From Spirochaetota bacterium (lineage in GTDB: Bacteria > Spirochaetota > Spirochaetia > Treponematales > UBA12059), in the NCBI GenBank assembly GCA_029547205.1, contig JAKPPT010000115.1, positions 62,001 through 126,000 on the forward strand: DNA of 64,000 bases, read 5' to 3'. Shown piece after piece: positions 35,939 through 45,520 of this stretch (within the stretch, counting starts at the first letter, position 1; each line of letters starts with the position of its first letter). The notes under the pieces were generated by a model that worked only from the letters and a program-made list of their open reading frames with translations, did no database searches and had not been told where the DNA came from. The position numbers were made by a program, and so were the translations under genes.

Positions 35939-36493
35939 TTATTTTTTAACTACTTTAACCATAAATTTCCCGGTATAGGTTGCTTTATAGCGCTGAACAT
36001 GTACATATAGTATGGAATCCTGTGCTTTTACAGTTGCAACTGGACCAGGTGCTTTATCGAGCGTAAATCCAATAAATCCATAACCACTCTTAGAGTCATC
36101 ATCAGTCTCTACATAAATTGAACGGGGATATGCTGTTTTCGCATCAGAGCGAAGAATCCAGAATCCAACTGCTTTTGCAGGAGTGTCCAGCTGCATATCG
36201 GGGTTCTGTCCATTGTTGTAGCCATCGACGACATACACGAGGTATTCAGCACCCTTTTCAACAGCGTATTCATAGTAATAATCGTTAATATCACCACTGA
36301 ACTCACCGGTAAACACTTTTCCAAACTCACCTGCTACTTTGATAGCGGGTGGCTGAATATTTGCAGGGGGAAGTGCAGGCTCAGCTTGAAGAGCAGGCTG
36401 CGATTGACTGGTTTTTGCTTCTGAGCTGACGCATCCTGTAATGATAAAAAGCACTGCGATAAGTGCTGCAAGTAAGATTTTTGCTGTTTTCAT
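35939..36493 (-). CDS. Small lipoprotein of unknown function
   Basis: 184 residues with signal and lipobox FIITGC (Cys about 21), a Pro/Ala/Gln-rich linker (about 25-50), and a beta-rich domain (GEFSGDINDYYYEYAVEKG, GFWILRSDAK, YGFIGFTLDK) ending MVKVVKK. The domain might be a small jelly-roll, but no family is recognised. GGAGG precedes the ATG. It stands alone between terminators. Confidence 0.75.
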   Translation of the reverse strand: MKTAKILLAALIAVLFIITGCVSSEAKTSQSQPALQAEPALPPANIQPPAIKVAGEFGKVFTGEFSGDINDYYYEYAVEKGAEYLVYVVDGYNNGQNPDMQLDTPAKAVGFWILRSDAKTAYPRSIYVETDDDSKSGYGFIGFTLDKAPGPVATVKAQDSILYVHVQRYKATYTGKFMVKVVKK

Positions 36494-36706
36494 AAAACCT
36501 CCAGATACTTGTTATACAAAATAAGGTATACTTACCTTGCTTTTTATGAAGCAATTTTCATGCCAATACAGTGCTTTTTAATAAACAAGAAGCATAGCAT
36601 CGATGTATCGAGTGATTTACCGTGAAGTGAATCCATATTGGTATGGCAGACTCTATTGAGTTCACTGCAGTAGACGTGCTAAAAGCCTGTTAACGCATCT
36701 TTTGTC

Positions 36707-36775
36707 TGGTGTCACGAACAATGTGAAACTGCTGTTTTTGTAGGTATACGTTTATGCACAAGCTTCGTGACACTA
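36707..36775. mobile_element. MITE-like element, copy E (69 bp)
   Basis: It begins TGGTGTCACGAACAATGTGAAA and ends TTATGCACAAGCTTCGTGACACTA. It looks like an internally deleted relative of copy C. It lies in a 430-bp gap between the small lipoprotein and the ABC operon that otherwise holds only the terminator at 36846; no gene is seen there. Confidence 0.78.
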
Positions 36776-36845
36776 AGCAATGATGCGATCACGAACCAAT
36801 TAACCTATTTAGCCATTTATTATCCAATTTTACCAATTATAAAGC

Positions 36846-36877
36846 AAAACAGCTGCCCTGTAAGGAGCAGCTGTTTG
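36846..36877 (-). terminator. Terminator of the nucleoside ABC operon
   Basis: On the minus strand AACAGCTGC-tccttacagg-GCAGCTGTT is followed by TTGCTTT. It lies 50 bp beyond the last permease gene. Confidence 0.75.
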
Positions 36878-36925
36878 AGCAATCGTGAGTGGTTTTACTA
36901 TCAATTTATAAACAAAAGCATCGAG

Positions 36926-37870
36926 TTATCGTTTCCCCTGGTCGTATGGTTCACCAGCAGCACGAGGTGCCTGTGAAGATTTAGAGAAAATCATGAGTGC
37001 AGCAAGCGTAACAACATACGGGAACGCTTTGAGAATAAAACCCGGTATATTCTTAAATTCTGGTACTACCTGTGATACATTGGCGATAGTAGCTGCAAAT
37101 CCAAAAAAGAAGGTAGAACCGAGGATGCCGAGCGGTTTCCACTGTCCAAAAATTAACGCAGCAAGAGCCAGGAAGCCTAAACCTGCAACATTACCGTTAA
37201 ACTCTGAAGAATAGGTGACAAGAATAATTGCTCCAGCAAGTCCAGCTAATGCTCCAGAAATTCCGACTGCAATATATCGCATTGTATACACATTAACACC
37301 TGCGGCATCGGCAGTTTGTGGATGTTCACCACACGCTCGCAAACGGAGGCCAAATGGTGTTTTATACAAGAGGAAATAGGAAATTATAAGAACCGCTAAC
37401 ATAACCCAGGTAGTTGCATACGTCTTGGTAAAGAACATGGGACCAATGATGGGAATTTTGCTTAACAGAGGAATATCGGTAGGGATAAAACCCATCTGAA
37501 TATGAATATTTCCAGAACCGGTAATTGTTCGAGCTAAAAAAACAGTCAGTGCTCCGGCTATCATGTTGATTGCAGTACCGCTGATAACCTGATTAGCTTT
37601 AAGATTGATGCTTGCTACTGCATGGAGCATGCTAAAAGCAATACCAGCAATCATTGCTCCTAATAGTCCAATCCATAAAGATGTAGAGCCGAGGTATGGA
37701 TATAAGTCATGAATAATAACAGCTGATACAAACGAACCAATTACCATGAGCCCTTCCAGTGCTATATTAACAACACCCGAGCGCTCACTGTAGAGCCCTC
37801 CGAGAGCAGCTGTCAAAAGCGGAATGGTGAAGCCAATTGCATAAGGGAAAATACTAATGAGTGTGTTCAT
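36926..37870 (-). CDS. Nucleoside ABC transporter permease (YufQ-like)
   Basis: 314 residues, about eight to nine membrane helices, of the BPD_transp_2 (RbsC/LivH-like) permease family. GLYSERSGVVNIALEGLMVIG near the N-terminus is characteristic of the second permease of Bmp/Yuf-type nucleoside transporters, and RACGEHPQTADAAGVNVY forms the ATPase-contact loop. It overlaps the previous permease as ATGA, so it is the last gene of a three-gene operon. The substrate-binding lipoprotein is not in the operon. Confidence 0.92.
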   Translation of the reverse strand: MNTLISIFPYAIGFTIPLLTAALGGLYSERSGVVNIALEGLMVIGSFVSAVIIHDLYPYLGSTSLWIGLLGAMIAGIAFSMLHAVASINLKANQVISGTAINMIAGALTVFLARTITGSGNIHIQMGFIPTDIPLLSKIPIIGPMFFTKTYATTWVMLAVLIISYFLLYKTPFGLRLRACGEHPQTADAAGVNVYTMRYIAVGISGALAGLAGAIILVTYSSEFNGNVAGLGFLALAALIFGQWKPLGILGSTFFFGFAATIANVSQVVPEFKNIPGFILKAFPYVVTLAALMIFSKSSQAPRAAGEPYDQGKR

Positions 37871-38943
37871 GCTGCTGCCTCCGTGCTGGTTTCTTTATTC
37901 GCCTTTATCTTTTTCATTATCTTCTCGTAGAGATTTTCAAAAAGAATACTCGTTGCAGCAAAATAAATAATAATTGCTATAATTGTATCACCAATATCAG
38001 GTGGGATATGCGTCATTGCACTCATGTAGCCTTTCCCGGAGTGCAGAATTCCAAAGAAAAATGCTGCTGCTGCTACTCCCCAGGGAGAATTCGCACCAAG
38101 GAGGGCAACAGCTATGCCATCAAATCCTGCAGCAGGGAGCACTCCAATCTGCATATTGTATGCATAACCGACATAGAACGCTGCACCAGCAAGTCCTGCA
38201 AGACCTCCAGAAATGCCCATTGCAAGGGCAACATTTTTCGGTACATTAATACCAGCATATTCTGCTGCATATCGGTTAAAACCAACTGCCTTAAGCTCAT
38301 ATCCCAGTGTTGTCTTATCAAGTATTATTGCAATGATTATTACTGCGATAATAGCAATAAAAATTCCCAGATTGATGTAGGAGCCCTGAAATAGTTTTGT
38401 CAGCCAAGACACTCGCAACGAAGCATAATCCGGGATACGAGCAGATTCTGTTTCGAGCATCGGTCCCTTAAAATACGCTGGTACTGTGTAGTACACCATC
38501 CAGTAAGCAATCCAGTTCATCATGATAGTCGCAACTACTTCATGCACATTAAAAATTGCTTTGAGTAATCCAGGAATTGCAGCCCACAGTGCACCTGCCA
38601 GCATTGCTCCAACAATGATAATCGGAAGCATAAGCTCTTTAGGAAGTTTAAGGGTAAGCGCTAAAGCTGTTGCCATAAGACCACCTGCCAGCATTTGCCC
38701 GGAAGCACCAATATTAAAAAGACCTGTTTTGAACGCAAAAGCAACCGAAAGACCGGTTAATATTAACGTCGTTGCAGAACCGAGCGTATTCCCAAAACGC
38801 TCCATATTCATAAGTCCACCGCGGAACAAATATGCATACCCTTCTATGGGATTTGATCCGGTAACTAGCATAAGTAAGGCTCCGCCGATAAGACCGAGCA
38901 CTACTGCTGCTAAAGCTGTAAATAAACTTTTAGTCCACTTCAT
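37867..38943 (-). CDS. Nucleoside ABC transporter permease (YufP-like)
   Basis: 358 residues, about nine membrane helices, BPD_transp_2 family. TGLSVAFAFKTGLFNIGASGQMLAGG and NVHEVVATIMMNWIAYW are typical of the first permease of Bmp/Yuf-type systems, and KAVGFNRYAAEYAGINV is the coupling loop. It is coupled by ATGA overlaps to the ATPase upstream and to the second permease downstream. It would form the heterodimeric channel for nucleoside or related uptake across the inner membrane. Confidence 0.92.
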   Translation of the reverse strand: MKWTKSLFTALAAVVLGLIGGALLMLVTGSNPIEGYAYLFRGGLMNMERFGNTLGSATTLILTGLSVAFAFKTGLFNIGASGQMLAGGLMATALALTLKLPKELMLPIIIVGAMLAGALWAAIPGLLKAIFNVHEVVATIMMNWIAYWMVYYTVPAYFKGPMLETESARIPDYASLRVSWLTKLFQGSYINLGIFIAIIAVIIIAIILDKTTLGYELKAVGFNRYAAEYAGINVPKNVALAMGISGGLAGLAGAAFYVGYAYNMQIGVLPAAGFDGIAVALLGANSPWGVAAAAFFFGILHSGKGYMSAMTHIPPDIGDTIIAIIIYFAATSILFENLYEKIMKKIKANKETSTEAAA

Positions 38944-40502
38944 GCAGCACCTCCATGAGCAACACCAGCCATCATGAGACCAATTTCATTTTCATTCGTT
39001 TCTTCTGGTTTTTTAATTCCTACAAGTTCACCATGACTGATAACTGCGATTCTGTCTGAAAGATCCATAATCTCATCAAGCTCTAGTGAAACGAGCAGCA
39101 CCGCTTTACCTCTGTCACGTTGTTCTACGAGACGTTTGTGAATGTATTCAATAGAACCGACATCGAGACCACGGGTTGGCTGAACGGCTATGAGAAGCTC
39201 CGGGTCGTGAGATATTTCTCGGCCAACAATAGCTTTTTGCTGATTACCACCAGAAAGTGTTCGTGCCAATGATATAGAACCAAGACTTGAACGCACGTCG
39301 AAATTTTCAATAATTTTTTGTGCATTAGCTTTTATTTCTTTTTTATTCAGAAAACCATGTTTTGAATATGGCTCTTTATAATAAATCTCGAGAATAAAGT
39401 TTTCTTCAATTGTATAATCGAGTACCAGTCCTCGTTTCTGCCGATCTTCTGGAATGTGAGCCATTCCCTCTTCTATTCTGGTACGAATTGTATCATGTGT
39501 TATGTCTTTACCCTTAAATTTTATAGTGCCAGATTCGGCTCGTCGTAGTCCTGTAAGAACCTCAACGAGCTCAGTTTGTCCATTGCCATCGACACCAGCT
39601 AGTCCGACAATTTCTCCTTTTCGTACAGTCAGACAAAAGCCCCGCAGTGCAGGTATTTTTCTGCTCGAGAGCGCATGCAGGTTTTCAATCTCGAGCACAA
39701 CATCACCAGCTTCTTGTGGTTTTTTATTGACAGAAAAACTTACTGCTCGACCAACCATCATTTCAGCCATCTGTGCTTCATTGGTTTCTGCAACATTGAC
39801 TGTACCTATCACTTTGCCTCGCCGGATTACGGTACATCGATCTGCAATAGCTTTTATCTCTTTAAGCTTATGCGTAATAAGAATTATAGATTTTCCTTCC
39901 TTAATTAGATTACGCATAATGTCCATGAGATCGTTTATTTCCTGCGGTGTTAGCACAGCAGTCGGCTCATCGAAAATGAGAATCTCGGCATTCCGGTATA
40001 GCATTTTTAATATTTCCACACGCTGCTGCATACCAACTGATACATCTTCAATTTTTGCCCAGGGATCAACATTGAGACCATATTGTTCAGAAAGCTCTTT
40101 GATCCGTTGCGCTGCTTCTTTAATCTTGATAAACGGTCCAATTGTTGGCTCAAGACCAAGAATGATGTTTTCAGTAATCGTAAAATTATGTACCAGCTTA
40201 AAATGCTGGTGCACCATACCAATGCCGAGTTCATTAGCAACATTAGGATTACTAATATGCACAGGTTTTCCCCGCACACGAATTTCTCCTGAATCAGGCC
40301 TGTAGAGACCAAAAAGGACACTCATCAGTGTTGATTTCCCAGCACCATTTTCACCAAGTAATGCAAGAATCTCTCCCTTTTTTAGTTGAATACTAATGTT
40401 GTCGTTTGCAACAATACCAGGGAAAGTTTTGGTTATATTGAGCATTTCGATTATATACTCATAGTTAGAACCATCCACTTGCCCATGCGGCTGTTTGTCC
40501 AT
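38940..40502 (-). CDS. Nucleoside ABC transporter double ATPase (YufO-like)
   Basis: 520 residues with two ABC domains. The first is canonical: Walker A LLGENGAGKSTLMSVLFG, signature VSVGMQQRVEILKM, Walker B ILIFDEPTAVL. The second has a degenerate Walker A (GVDGNGQTELVEVLTG), signature LSGGNQQKAIVGREIS and Walker B LLIAVQPTRGLDVGS, as in RbsA/MglA/YufO proteins. AGGAGG precedes the ATG. It leads the operon with both permeases. The family imports purine nucleosides, which fits the deoD gene elsewhere in the window. Confidence 0.94.
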   Translation of the reverse strand: MDKQPHGQVDGSNYEYIIEMLNITKTFPGIVANDNISIQLKKGEILALLGENGAGKSTLMSVLFGLYRPDSGEIRVRGKPVHISNPNVANELGIGMVHQHFKLVHNFTITENIILGLEPTIGPFIKIKEAAQRIKELSEQYGLNVDPWAKIEDVSVGMQQRVEILKMLYRNAEILIFDEPTAVLTPQEINDLMDIMRNLIKEGKSIILITHKLKEIKAIADRCTVIRRGKVIGTVNVAETNEAQMAEMMVGRAVSFSVNKKPQEAGDVVLEIENLHALSSRKIPALRGFCLTVRKGEIVGLAGVDGNGQTELVEVLTGLRRAESGTIKFKGKDITHDTIRTRIEEGMAHIPEDRQKRGLVLDYTIEENFILEIYYKEPYSKHGFLNKKEIKANAQKIIENFDVRSSLGSISLARTLSGGNQQKAIVGREISHDPELLIAVQPTRGLDVGSIEYIHKRLVEQRDRGKAVLLVSLELDEIMDLSDRIAVISHGELVGIKKPEETNENEIGLMMAGVAHGGAA

Positions 40503-40600
40503 GATTCCTCCTGAAAAAGTAAAATTGGAGTATCTTTCATATTATTATAGAAAAGCATAAAACGCAATAAATATGCGTGCTCAAAGTATTATTTATAACA

Positions 40601-42679
40601 CTATTCGACCTTAAAACTTTGAATCTGATCAATAACTGCCTGAAATTGCCGTGTAAAATGCTGATTCAGTTCATTTACGCGATTAATCGAATCTCTGATT
40701 TCATTGGTACCTGTTGCGACTTCTGCTATACCATGCCGTATTTCAGAGGAAACATTCCGAACTGTTTCAAAAATTTCTGAAAGTAAACGGGTATTTTCAT
40801 CTACCGATGAAACATCTTCTTTAACATGAGCAGTATAACTATTGAGCTGATTCATTGCCTGCATGACCTGATCACTGCCAATCGCTACCTCTTTGAGCGC
40901 CTGTAATATTTCATTAAAACTCATGCCCATTTCCTGGACTTCCCGTTCGATTTCAGAAAAAATCGCAGCCGTTTTTTCAATGGTCTGTCCCGTTAAATCG
41001 ACACCATCCTTCATCGATCGAATTGCAGTGCTGATATTCTTTGCATTTGTTGCTGTTGCCTCAGCAAGATTCCGTATTTCATCTGCAACGACTGCAAAAC
41101 CAGCTCCGAGTTCCCCTGCATGGGCAGCCTCAATAGCAGCATTCATTGCAAGTAAGTTCGTCTGTGCTGCAACCTTTGCAACCAACGAGTTCATATCGCT
41201 AATCGACTTCATGCGGTTTTCAATAAGCTCGCGAAACGAAGCTTTTGTCTCTTCCAGTGATGTGCCGCCCGTATGTGCTATTTCAACTAGCTTATTTACC
41301 GTTTCGGTTCGTTTTTCAGATAATTCAGAAAGATTCTTTATTGAAGCCTGCATTTCCACAATTGAAGCTGTCGATTCTTCAACCATTGCAGCCTGTTCCA
41401 CTATGCGCTGGCTATATTGATTGACCGATTTAACAATAACACTGGTCTTTTCTTTTGATGCATCCATATGGCTATCGAGTGCTACAGAACGATCGTTGAT
41501 TGCTTTTATATTTGCTGCTATTTCTACAATTGCCACACTGCTCTCATGTGTTGACTGGAGAATTTCAGTATTGAGTTCTTTTGCCTGTTCTATTGCTGTT
41601 CTGATTTCTTTAATAATTGACTGCAGATTTGTCACAAATATATTAAACTTTTCAGATACCAACCCAATTTCATCTTTTGTTACTGTAAGACGACCTGTCA
41701 GATCGCCGGTACCTGTCACCATCTCATGCAGTGCAACCTGAAGCTGCTTTAAGTTTTTTAATGCAAGCCGGAGGAGCAGCTGAACAACAAAAGCTATTAT
41801 GAGCGATGCCAGTAAAGAAATAAGTATTGCCAGTTTATTTAGCTGCCAGAATCCAGGTAAAAAGTCGGTGAGGGGCATGATCGCTGCTATTGAATAACCC
41901 GAATTACCAATCGGAGATTTAGCAAGAATATACCTCGTTCCATTATTTTCAAAATAAGAAATGCCAGCATAGCCTTTTAATTCATTGAGTTTGCCCATAA
42001 TAAAATCATTTAATTTTGATGCTTCTGTTTTTTCTGAACTTGTAATTAAAATTGATTCAGTTGAATCAATGAGAAAGATTGTACTATTTTTACTTGGAAC
42101 AGCGCTTTTAAATTTATTAACCACTTCTGTTATCGCAATGCCTATACCGGCTATACCGAGCGTATCACCATTGTGACGAACAAGTGCATTAAACCATAAA
42201 TTGGTAGTTTTAAGGCTTTCGTTATAATCAACATTTAAAAGCACTGCTTCCGGAGAAGAGAGACTACCAAAAAACCAGCTATCATCTGGATTATTGGGAG
42301 ATAAGGTATTTAAATATTTCCCTCTATCGTAATAATTGCCAGTAAGTTTATTGGCAGCAAATGAAGTTGTAAAACCCTCCCTCGAAGCCAGTTCTTCCAT
42401 TGTAGCTACAACAAGGGTGGTCAGCCGAGCATCATTCTCTGAAGACAAAAACCAATCGATTAACACCGGGCTCCTTGCAAATGTTAGCGAAGCCTCAGTA
42501 CCACGTGTTATTTCAGTCTGTATATCTATTTTTATTGAATCTAGCAAAGCCGGTATCTGGCTGTAAAACCTGTTTTCAATCACAGCTTTTACAGGAAACG
42601 TTGCTAAACCTAATGCCAACAATATAGCAATGAGTATTGATACGATAGTGACAATGCTAATTCGCTGCTGAATAGTCAT
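40601..42679 (-). CDS. Methyl-accepting chemotaxis protein (Cache-HAMP-MCP)
   Basis: 692 residues. The first membrane segment is about residues 7-30, followed by a large extracytoplasmic Cache-type sensor (about 35-275, with the dCache-like YNESLKTTNLWFNALVRHNG). The second membrane segment is about 285-305, then HAMP and a long coiled-coil signalling domain with hairpin tip TNLLAMNAAIEAAHAGELGA and EIRNLAEATATNAKNI. It senses a small ligand and signals to CheA/CheW. GGGAGG precedes the ATG. The upstream GAF/HD-GYP gene is on the same strand 35 bp away. Confidence 0.95.
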   Translation of the reverse strand: MTIQQRISIVTIVSILIAILLALGLATFPVKAVIENRFYSQIPALLDSIKIDIQTEITRGTEASLTFARSPVLIDWFLSSENDARLTTLVVATMEELASREGFTTSFAANKLTGNYYDRGKYLNTLSPNNPDDSWFFGSLSSPEAVLLNVDYNESLKTTNLWFNALVRHNGDTLGIAGIGIAITEVVNKFKSAVPSKNSTIFLIDSTESILITSSEKTEASKLNDFIMGKLNELKGYAGISYFENNGTRYILAKSPIGNSGYSIAAIMPLTDFLPGFWQLNKLAILISLLASLIIAFVVQLLLRLALKNLKQLQVALHEMVTGTGDLTGRLTVTKDEIGLVSEKFNIFVTNLQSIIKEIRTAIEQAKELNTEILQSTHESSVAIVEIAANIKAINDRSVALDSHMDASKEKTSVIVKSVNQYSQRIVEQAAMVEESTASIVEMQASIKNLSELSEKRTETVNKLVEIAHTGGTSLEETKASFRELIENRMKSISDMNSLVAKVAAQTNLLAMNAAIEAAHAGELGAGFAVVADEIRNLAEATATNAKNISTAIRSMKDGVDLTGQTIEKTAAIFSEIEREVQEMGMSFNEILQALKEVAIGSDQVMQAMNQLNSYTAHVKEDVSSVDENTRLLSEIFETVRNVSSEIRHGIAEVATGTNEIRDSINRVNELNQHFTRQFQAVIDQIQSFKVE

Positions 42680-42714
42680 AAAACCTCCCTGATTTCATAT
42701 CTATGAATAGAATA

Positions 42715-43941
42715 TTACAAATCCGGGTATCTATTCCGAACTTGCTTCAAATTGGGATATATAGTAAAGAAAATATCAACTAACTCAGGATCAAATTTAG
42801 TCCCTTTCAATTTTTTTATTTCATCGAGCACTTGCCCTTCTTCCCATGATTCTTTATAAACACGTTTTGAAGTAAGAGCATCGTATACATCCGCAAGTGC
42901 TACAATACGGCCAGCAATTGGAATTTCTTCTCCCTTGCGCCCCAGCGGCTTGCCATGCTCATTCACTTTTTCAGGCTGCAATGTAAATGGGTTTATATAT
43001 CCAGGATATCCTGTTCCATCCCAATTTTCATGATGGGTTAATGCAACTTCATACGCCATTGTATCAAAATCTGACTGGGGATCATTAAAAAGCCTCGCTC
43101 CAAAACAGGTATGCTGCTGCATAGTCTCATATTCTTCTGGTGTGAATCGAGCTGGCTTTTTTAGTATTAAATCAGAAATTGCTACCTTACCGACATCATG
43201 GAGCATTGCTGCCAGTTTCAAGATATCTTTATTTTTAATTATTTCTTTTTCACTTAAATTATGACGCTCCGCCCATGCTTCATATAGCTCTACAGCATAT
43301 CCTGCAACACGGTTTACATGTGATCCCGTTTCTTTGGGATCACGCAGTTCTGCCATGCGAATCATTCTGATAATCATGGAACGGGTTAAGTATGCACGTT
43401 GTAAAGCGACCGTCGCATTTGCTGCAAAATGTGTTACGAGAATTTCATCATCTTTTGTAAAAGGGACAATTTTCCCATTATCATCGAGCGCATTTATAAT
43501 CTGAATAACTCCAAGAATTTTCCCTTCCTGCGTTTTAAGTGGTACGGTTAACATCGATTTAGTACGATACCCTGCTTCCTTGTCATACCATGAATTGTAC
43601 TTGTATGGCGCTTTTTTAGATATTTTATACACATCGGGTATAGAAAGCGCTGTACCGGTTAATGCTACATAGCCAGAAATGGTTTGATCATTGATTGGAA
43701 TGGTAAAAATGGTATAGATTTGCTTTTCTCCTGGCTTAAGGTGCTTTTGAATGGTATCATTTTGAGCATATTTTATGGCAAGCACATCATTTTCTTTAAT
43801 ATAAATTGAACCAGCATCCGCATTAACAACACGTCTCGCCTCTTGCAAAATGCGTTCAAGGAGAAGATCATAGTCCCTTATTTTATTGAGCTCTGAATCA
43901 ATACGGAGAATACTCTGAATTTCATCACTGCTTAATGCCAT
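42715..43941 (-). CDS. GAF-HD-GYP phosphodiesterase
   Basis: 408 residues. A GAF sensor occupies about residues 20-185, and an HD-GYP domain about 195-400 with AAMLHDVGKVAISD, the metal-binding LTHHENWDGTGYPGY and IVALADVYDALTSKR. HD-GYP enzymes hydrolyse cyclic di-GMP and link it to motility or chemotaxis. The pairing with a chemoreceptor gene fits that. No membrane segment is seen, so it should be cytoplasmic. It is divergent from tldD. Confidence 0.93.
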   Translation of the reverse strand: MALSSDEIQSILRIDSELNKIRDYDLLLERILQEARRVVNADAGSIYIKENDVLAIKYAQNDTIQKHLKPGEKQIYTIFTIPINDQTISGYVALTGTALSIPDVYKISKKAPYKYNSWYDKEAGYRTKSMLTVPLKTQEGKILGVIQIINALDDNGKIVPFTKDDEILVTHFAANATVALQRAYLTRSMIIRMIRMAELRDPKETGSHVNRVAGYAVELYEAWAERHNLSEKEIIKNKDILKLAAMLHDVGKVAISDLILKKPARFTPEEYETMQQHTCFGARLFNDPQSDFDTMAYEVALTHHENWDGTGYPGYINPFTLQPEKVNEHGKPLGRKGEEIPIAGRIVALADVYDALTSKRVYKESWEEGQVLDEIKKLKGTKFDPELVDIFFTIYPNLKQVRNRYPDL

Positions 43942-44063
43942 TGCGCTTCCAATACCTATACAAAATACTACAGTAGATTTTCATAAAGTAAAATATATTT
44001 TCAAGTACAATTATCTATTATTTGGACACATTTTGCAATCAAAAAGTTGATTTTTTCTATTTG

Positions 44064-44092
44064 TTGACATGCAATACGTACCGTGCCATAAT
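44064..44092 (+). promoter_or_regulatory. Sigma-70 promoter for tldD-tldE
   Basis: TTGACA, 17 bp, CATAAT, about 20 bp upstream of the tldD ATG at 44114. The ORF-track start at 44069 falls inside this promoter and is therefore unlikely. Confidence 0.7.
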
Positions 44093-44113
44093 CCTCACGA
44101 AAGGAAAATCACC

Positions 44114-45520
44114 ATGCATACCTGTCCCTCAAGTGAATATTTACAAAAAGTCCATCCGGTAGCGTACAGCTGTATCAAAGAATTACAGACTGCTTTTGAT
44201 TACATTTCTGTACTTGGTACCGACTCATCGGGATTGGCTTTTTCTGCAACACCCGGCGAACTTCGCGTGTCTGATTCCCGCTGGATTGAACGAGGATTTG
44301 TTTTCCGCGCTCAACGCAACGGTAAAATAGGGGAATACGCCTGCACTGAGCTTCCTCAAACTGCATCATACATACAGGAAAAATTAGACGAACTGTTATC
44401 ATCACCAGTTACAGCAATTCAGTATCCCCTCATCCCCGATGAGCCTGCACAAAAACAGTATTTCGCAACTATCGAAAAAGATCCGTTTACAGCTCCACCA
44501 GAATCAATCCTTTCTGTATTGGCAACTATCAGGGACAGACTTGCTGCATATTCCAAAGAAATCATACACACATCAGCCGTAGCAGAGTTTATGCGGGTTT
44601 CCAAGATTTTTATCTCTCCTAACCGATCGCTCAAGCAATCGTTCTATTGGAGTCAGAGCTACCTCATAGGACTGGCACGAAGAGGAAACAGAACAAAAGA
44701 AATTTACCGCTCATTTTCAGGCTTAAAAGGGCTAGAACTCCTCGATGAAATGGCTACAGAAATTGATGACGCTGGTGCTGTACTCATGGAACTCCTTGAT
44801 GCATCATCAATCGAACCAGGGGTCTATGATGTAATCCTCGATCCCGATGTGTCAGGGACACTTGCTCATGAAGCCTTTGGCCATGGTGTGGAAATGGATA
44901 TGTTTGTAAAAAAAAGAGCACGAGCTGCTGAATATCTAGGTCAACCAGTAGCTAGCTCTATTGTACAAATGTTTGATGGCGCAGCAGACGTACAGCATTG
45001 CGGAAGCTATCTCTTTGATGATGAGGGACAGTTCTCTACCACCACACAGATTATCAAAGACGGAATATTACTAACTGGAATTTCGGACACACTCTCAGCA
45101 CTGAAGTTAGGAACTAAACCTACCGGAAATGGTAGACGTCAGGCATACGATCATAAAGCCTATGCACGCATGACCAATACCTACTTTGCACCAGGAAATG
45201 ATACTTTGGATGCTATGATTAAAAGCATTGAATATGGCTGGCTGCTACAGAAGATGAATTCCGGCATGGAAGATCCTAAAAACTGGGGTATACAGCTTAT
45301 AGTGCTTATCGGTCGGGAAATAAAAAATGGCAAACTGACAGGAAAGGTAGTAAATCCTGTTGTCTGCTCTGGATATGTTCCCGAAGTGTTATCAAATATC
45401 ACTATGATATCGAAAGATTTTGAACTCTCTGGCTCTGGACACTGTGGCAAAGGCTACAAAGAATATGTAAAAGTCTCGGCAGGCGGGCCTTACATAAAAA
45501 CGAAAATGAGGTTAGGTTGA
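44114..45520 (+). CDS. tldD: Metalloprotease TldD
   Basis: 468 residues from the ATG at 44114, which has AAGGAAAA upstream and follows a promoter. TldD is the catalytic subunit of the TldD/TldE heterodimer that degrades unfolded peptides. The zinc motif is GTLAHEAFGHGVEMD (HExxxH, about residue 255). Other conserved segments are YDHKAYARMTNTYF and SGSGHCGKGYKEYVKVSAGG at the C-terminus. It is coupled to tldE by a TGATG overlap. Confidence 0.92.
   Translation: MHTCPSSEYLQKVHPVAYSCIKELQTAFDYISVLGTDSSGLAFSATPGELRVSDSRWIERGFVFRAQRNGKIGEYACTELPQTASYIQEKLDELLSSPVTAIQYPLIPDEPAQKQYFATIEKDPFTAPPESILSVLATIRDRLAAYSKEIIHTSAVAEFMRVSKIFISPNRSLKQSFYWSQSYLIGLARRGNRTKEIYRSFSGLKGLELLDEMATEIDDAGAVLMELLDASSIEPGVYDVILDPDVSGTLAHEAFGHGVEMDMFVKKRARAAEYLGQPVASSIVQMFDGAADVQHCGSYLFDDEGQFSTTTQIIKDGILLTGISDTLSALKLGTKPTGNGRRQAYDHKAYARMTNTYFAPGNDTLDAMIKSIEYGWLLQKMNSGMEDPKNWGIQLIVLIGREIKNGKLTGKVVNPVVCSGYVPEVLSNITMISKDFELSGSGHCGKGYKEYVKVSAGGPYIKTKMRLG

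Noticed and set aside
35648-36010. 120-residue plus-strand ORF over terminators and repeats
   Set aside because: It runs through two terminators, a direct repeat and the antisense of a lipoprotein gene, and has no protein-like pattern.
44069-44113. Upstream start for tldD given in the ORF track
   Set aside because: It lies between the -35 and -10 of a near-consensus promoter; the ATG at 44114 has a ribosome-binding site.
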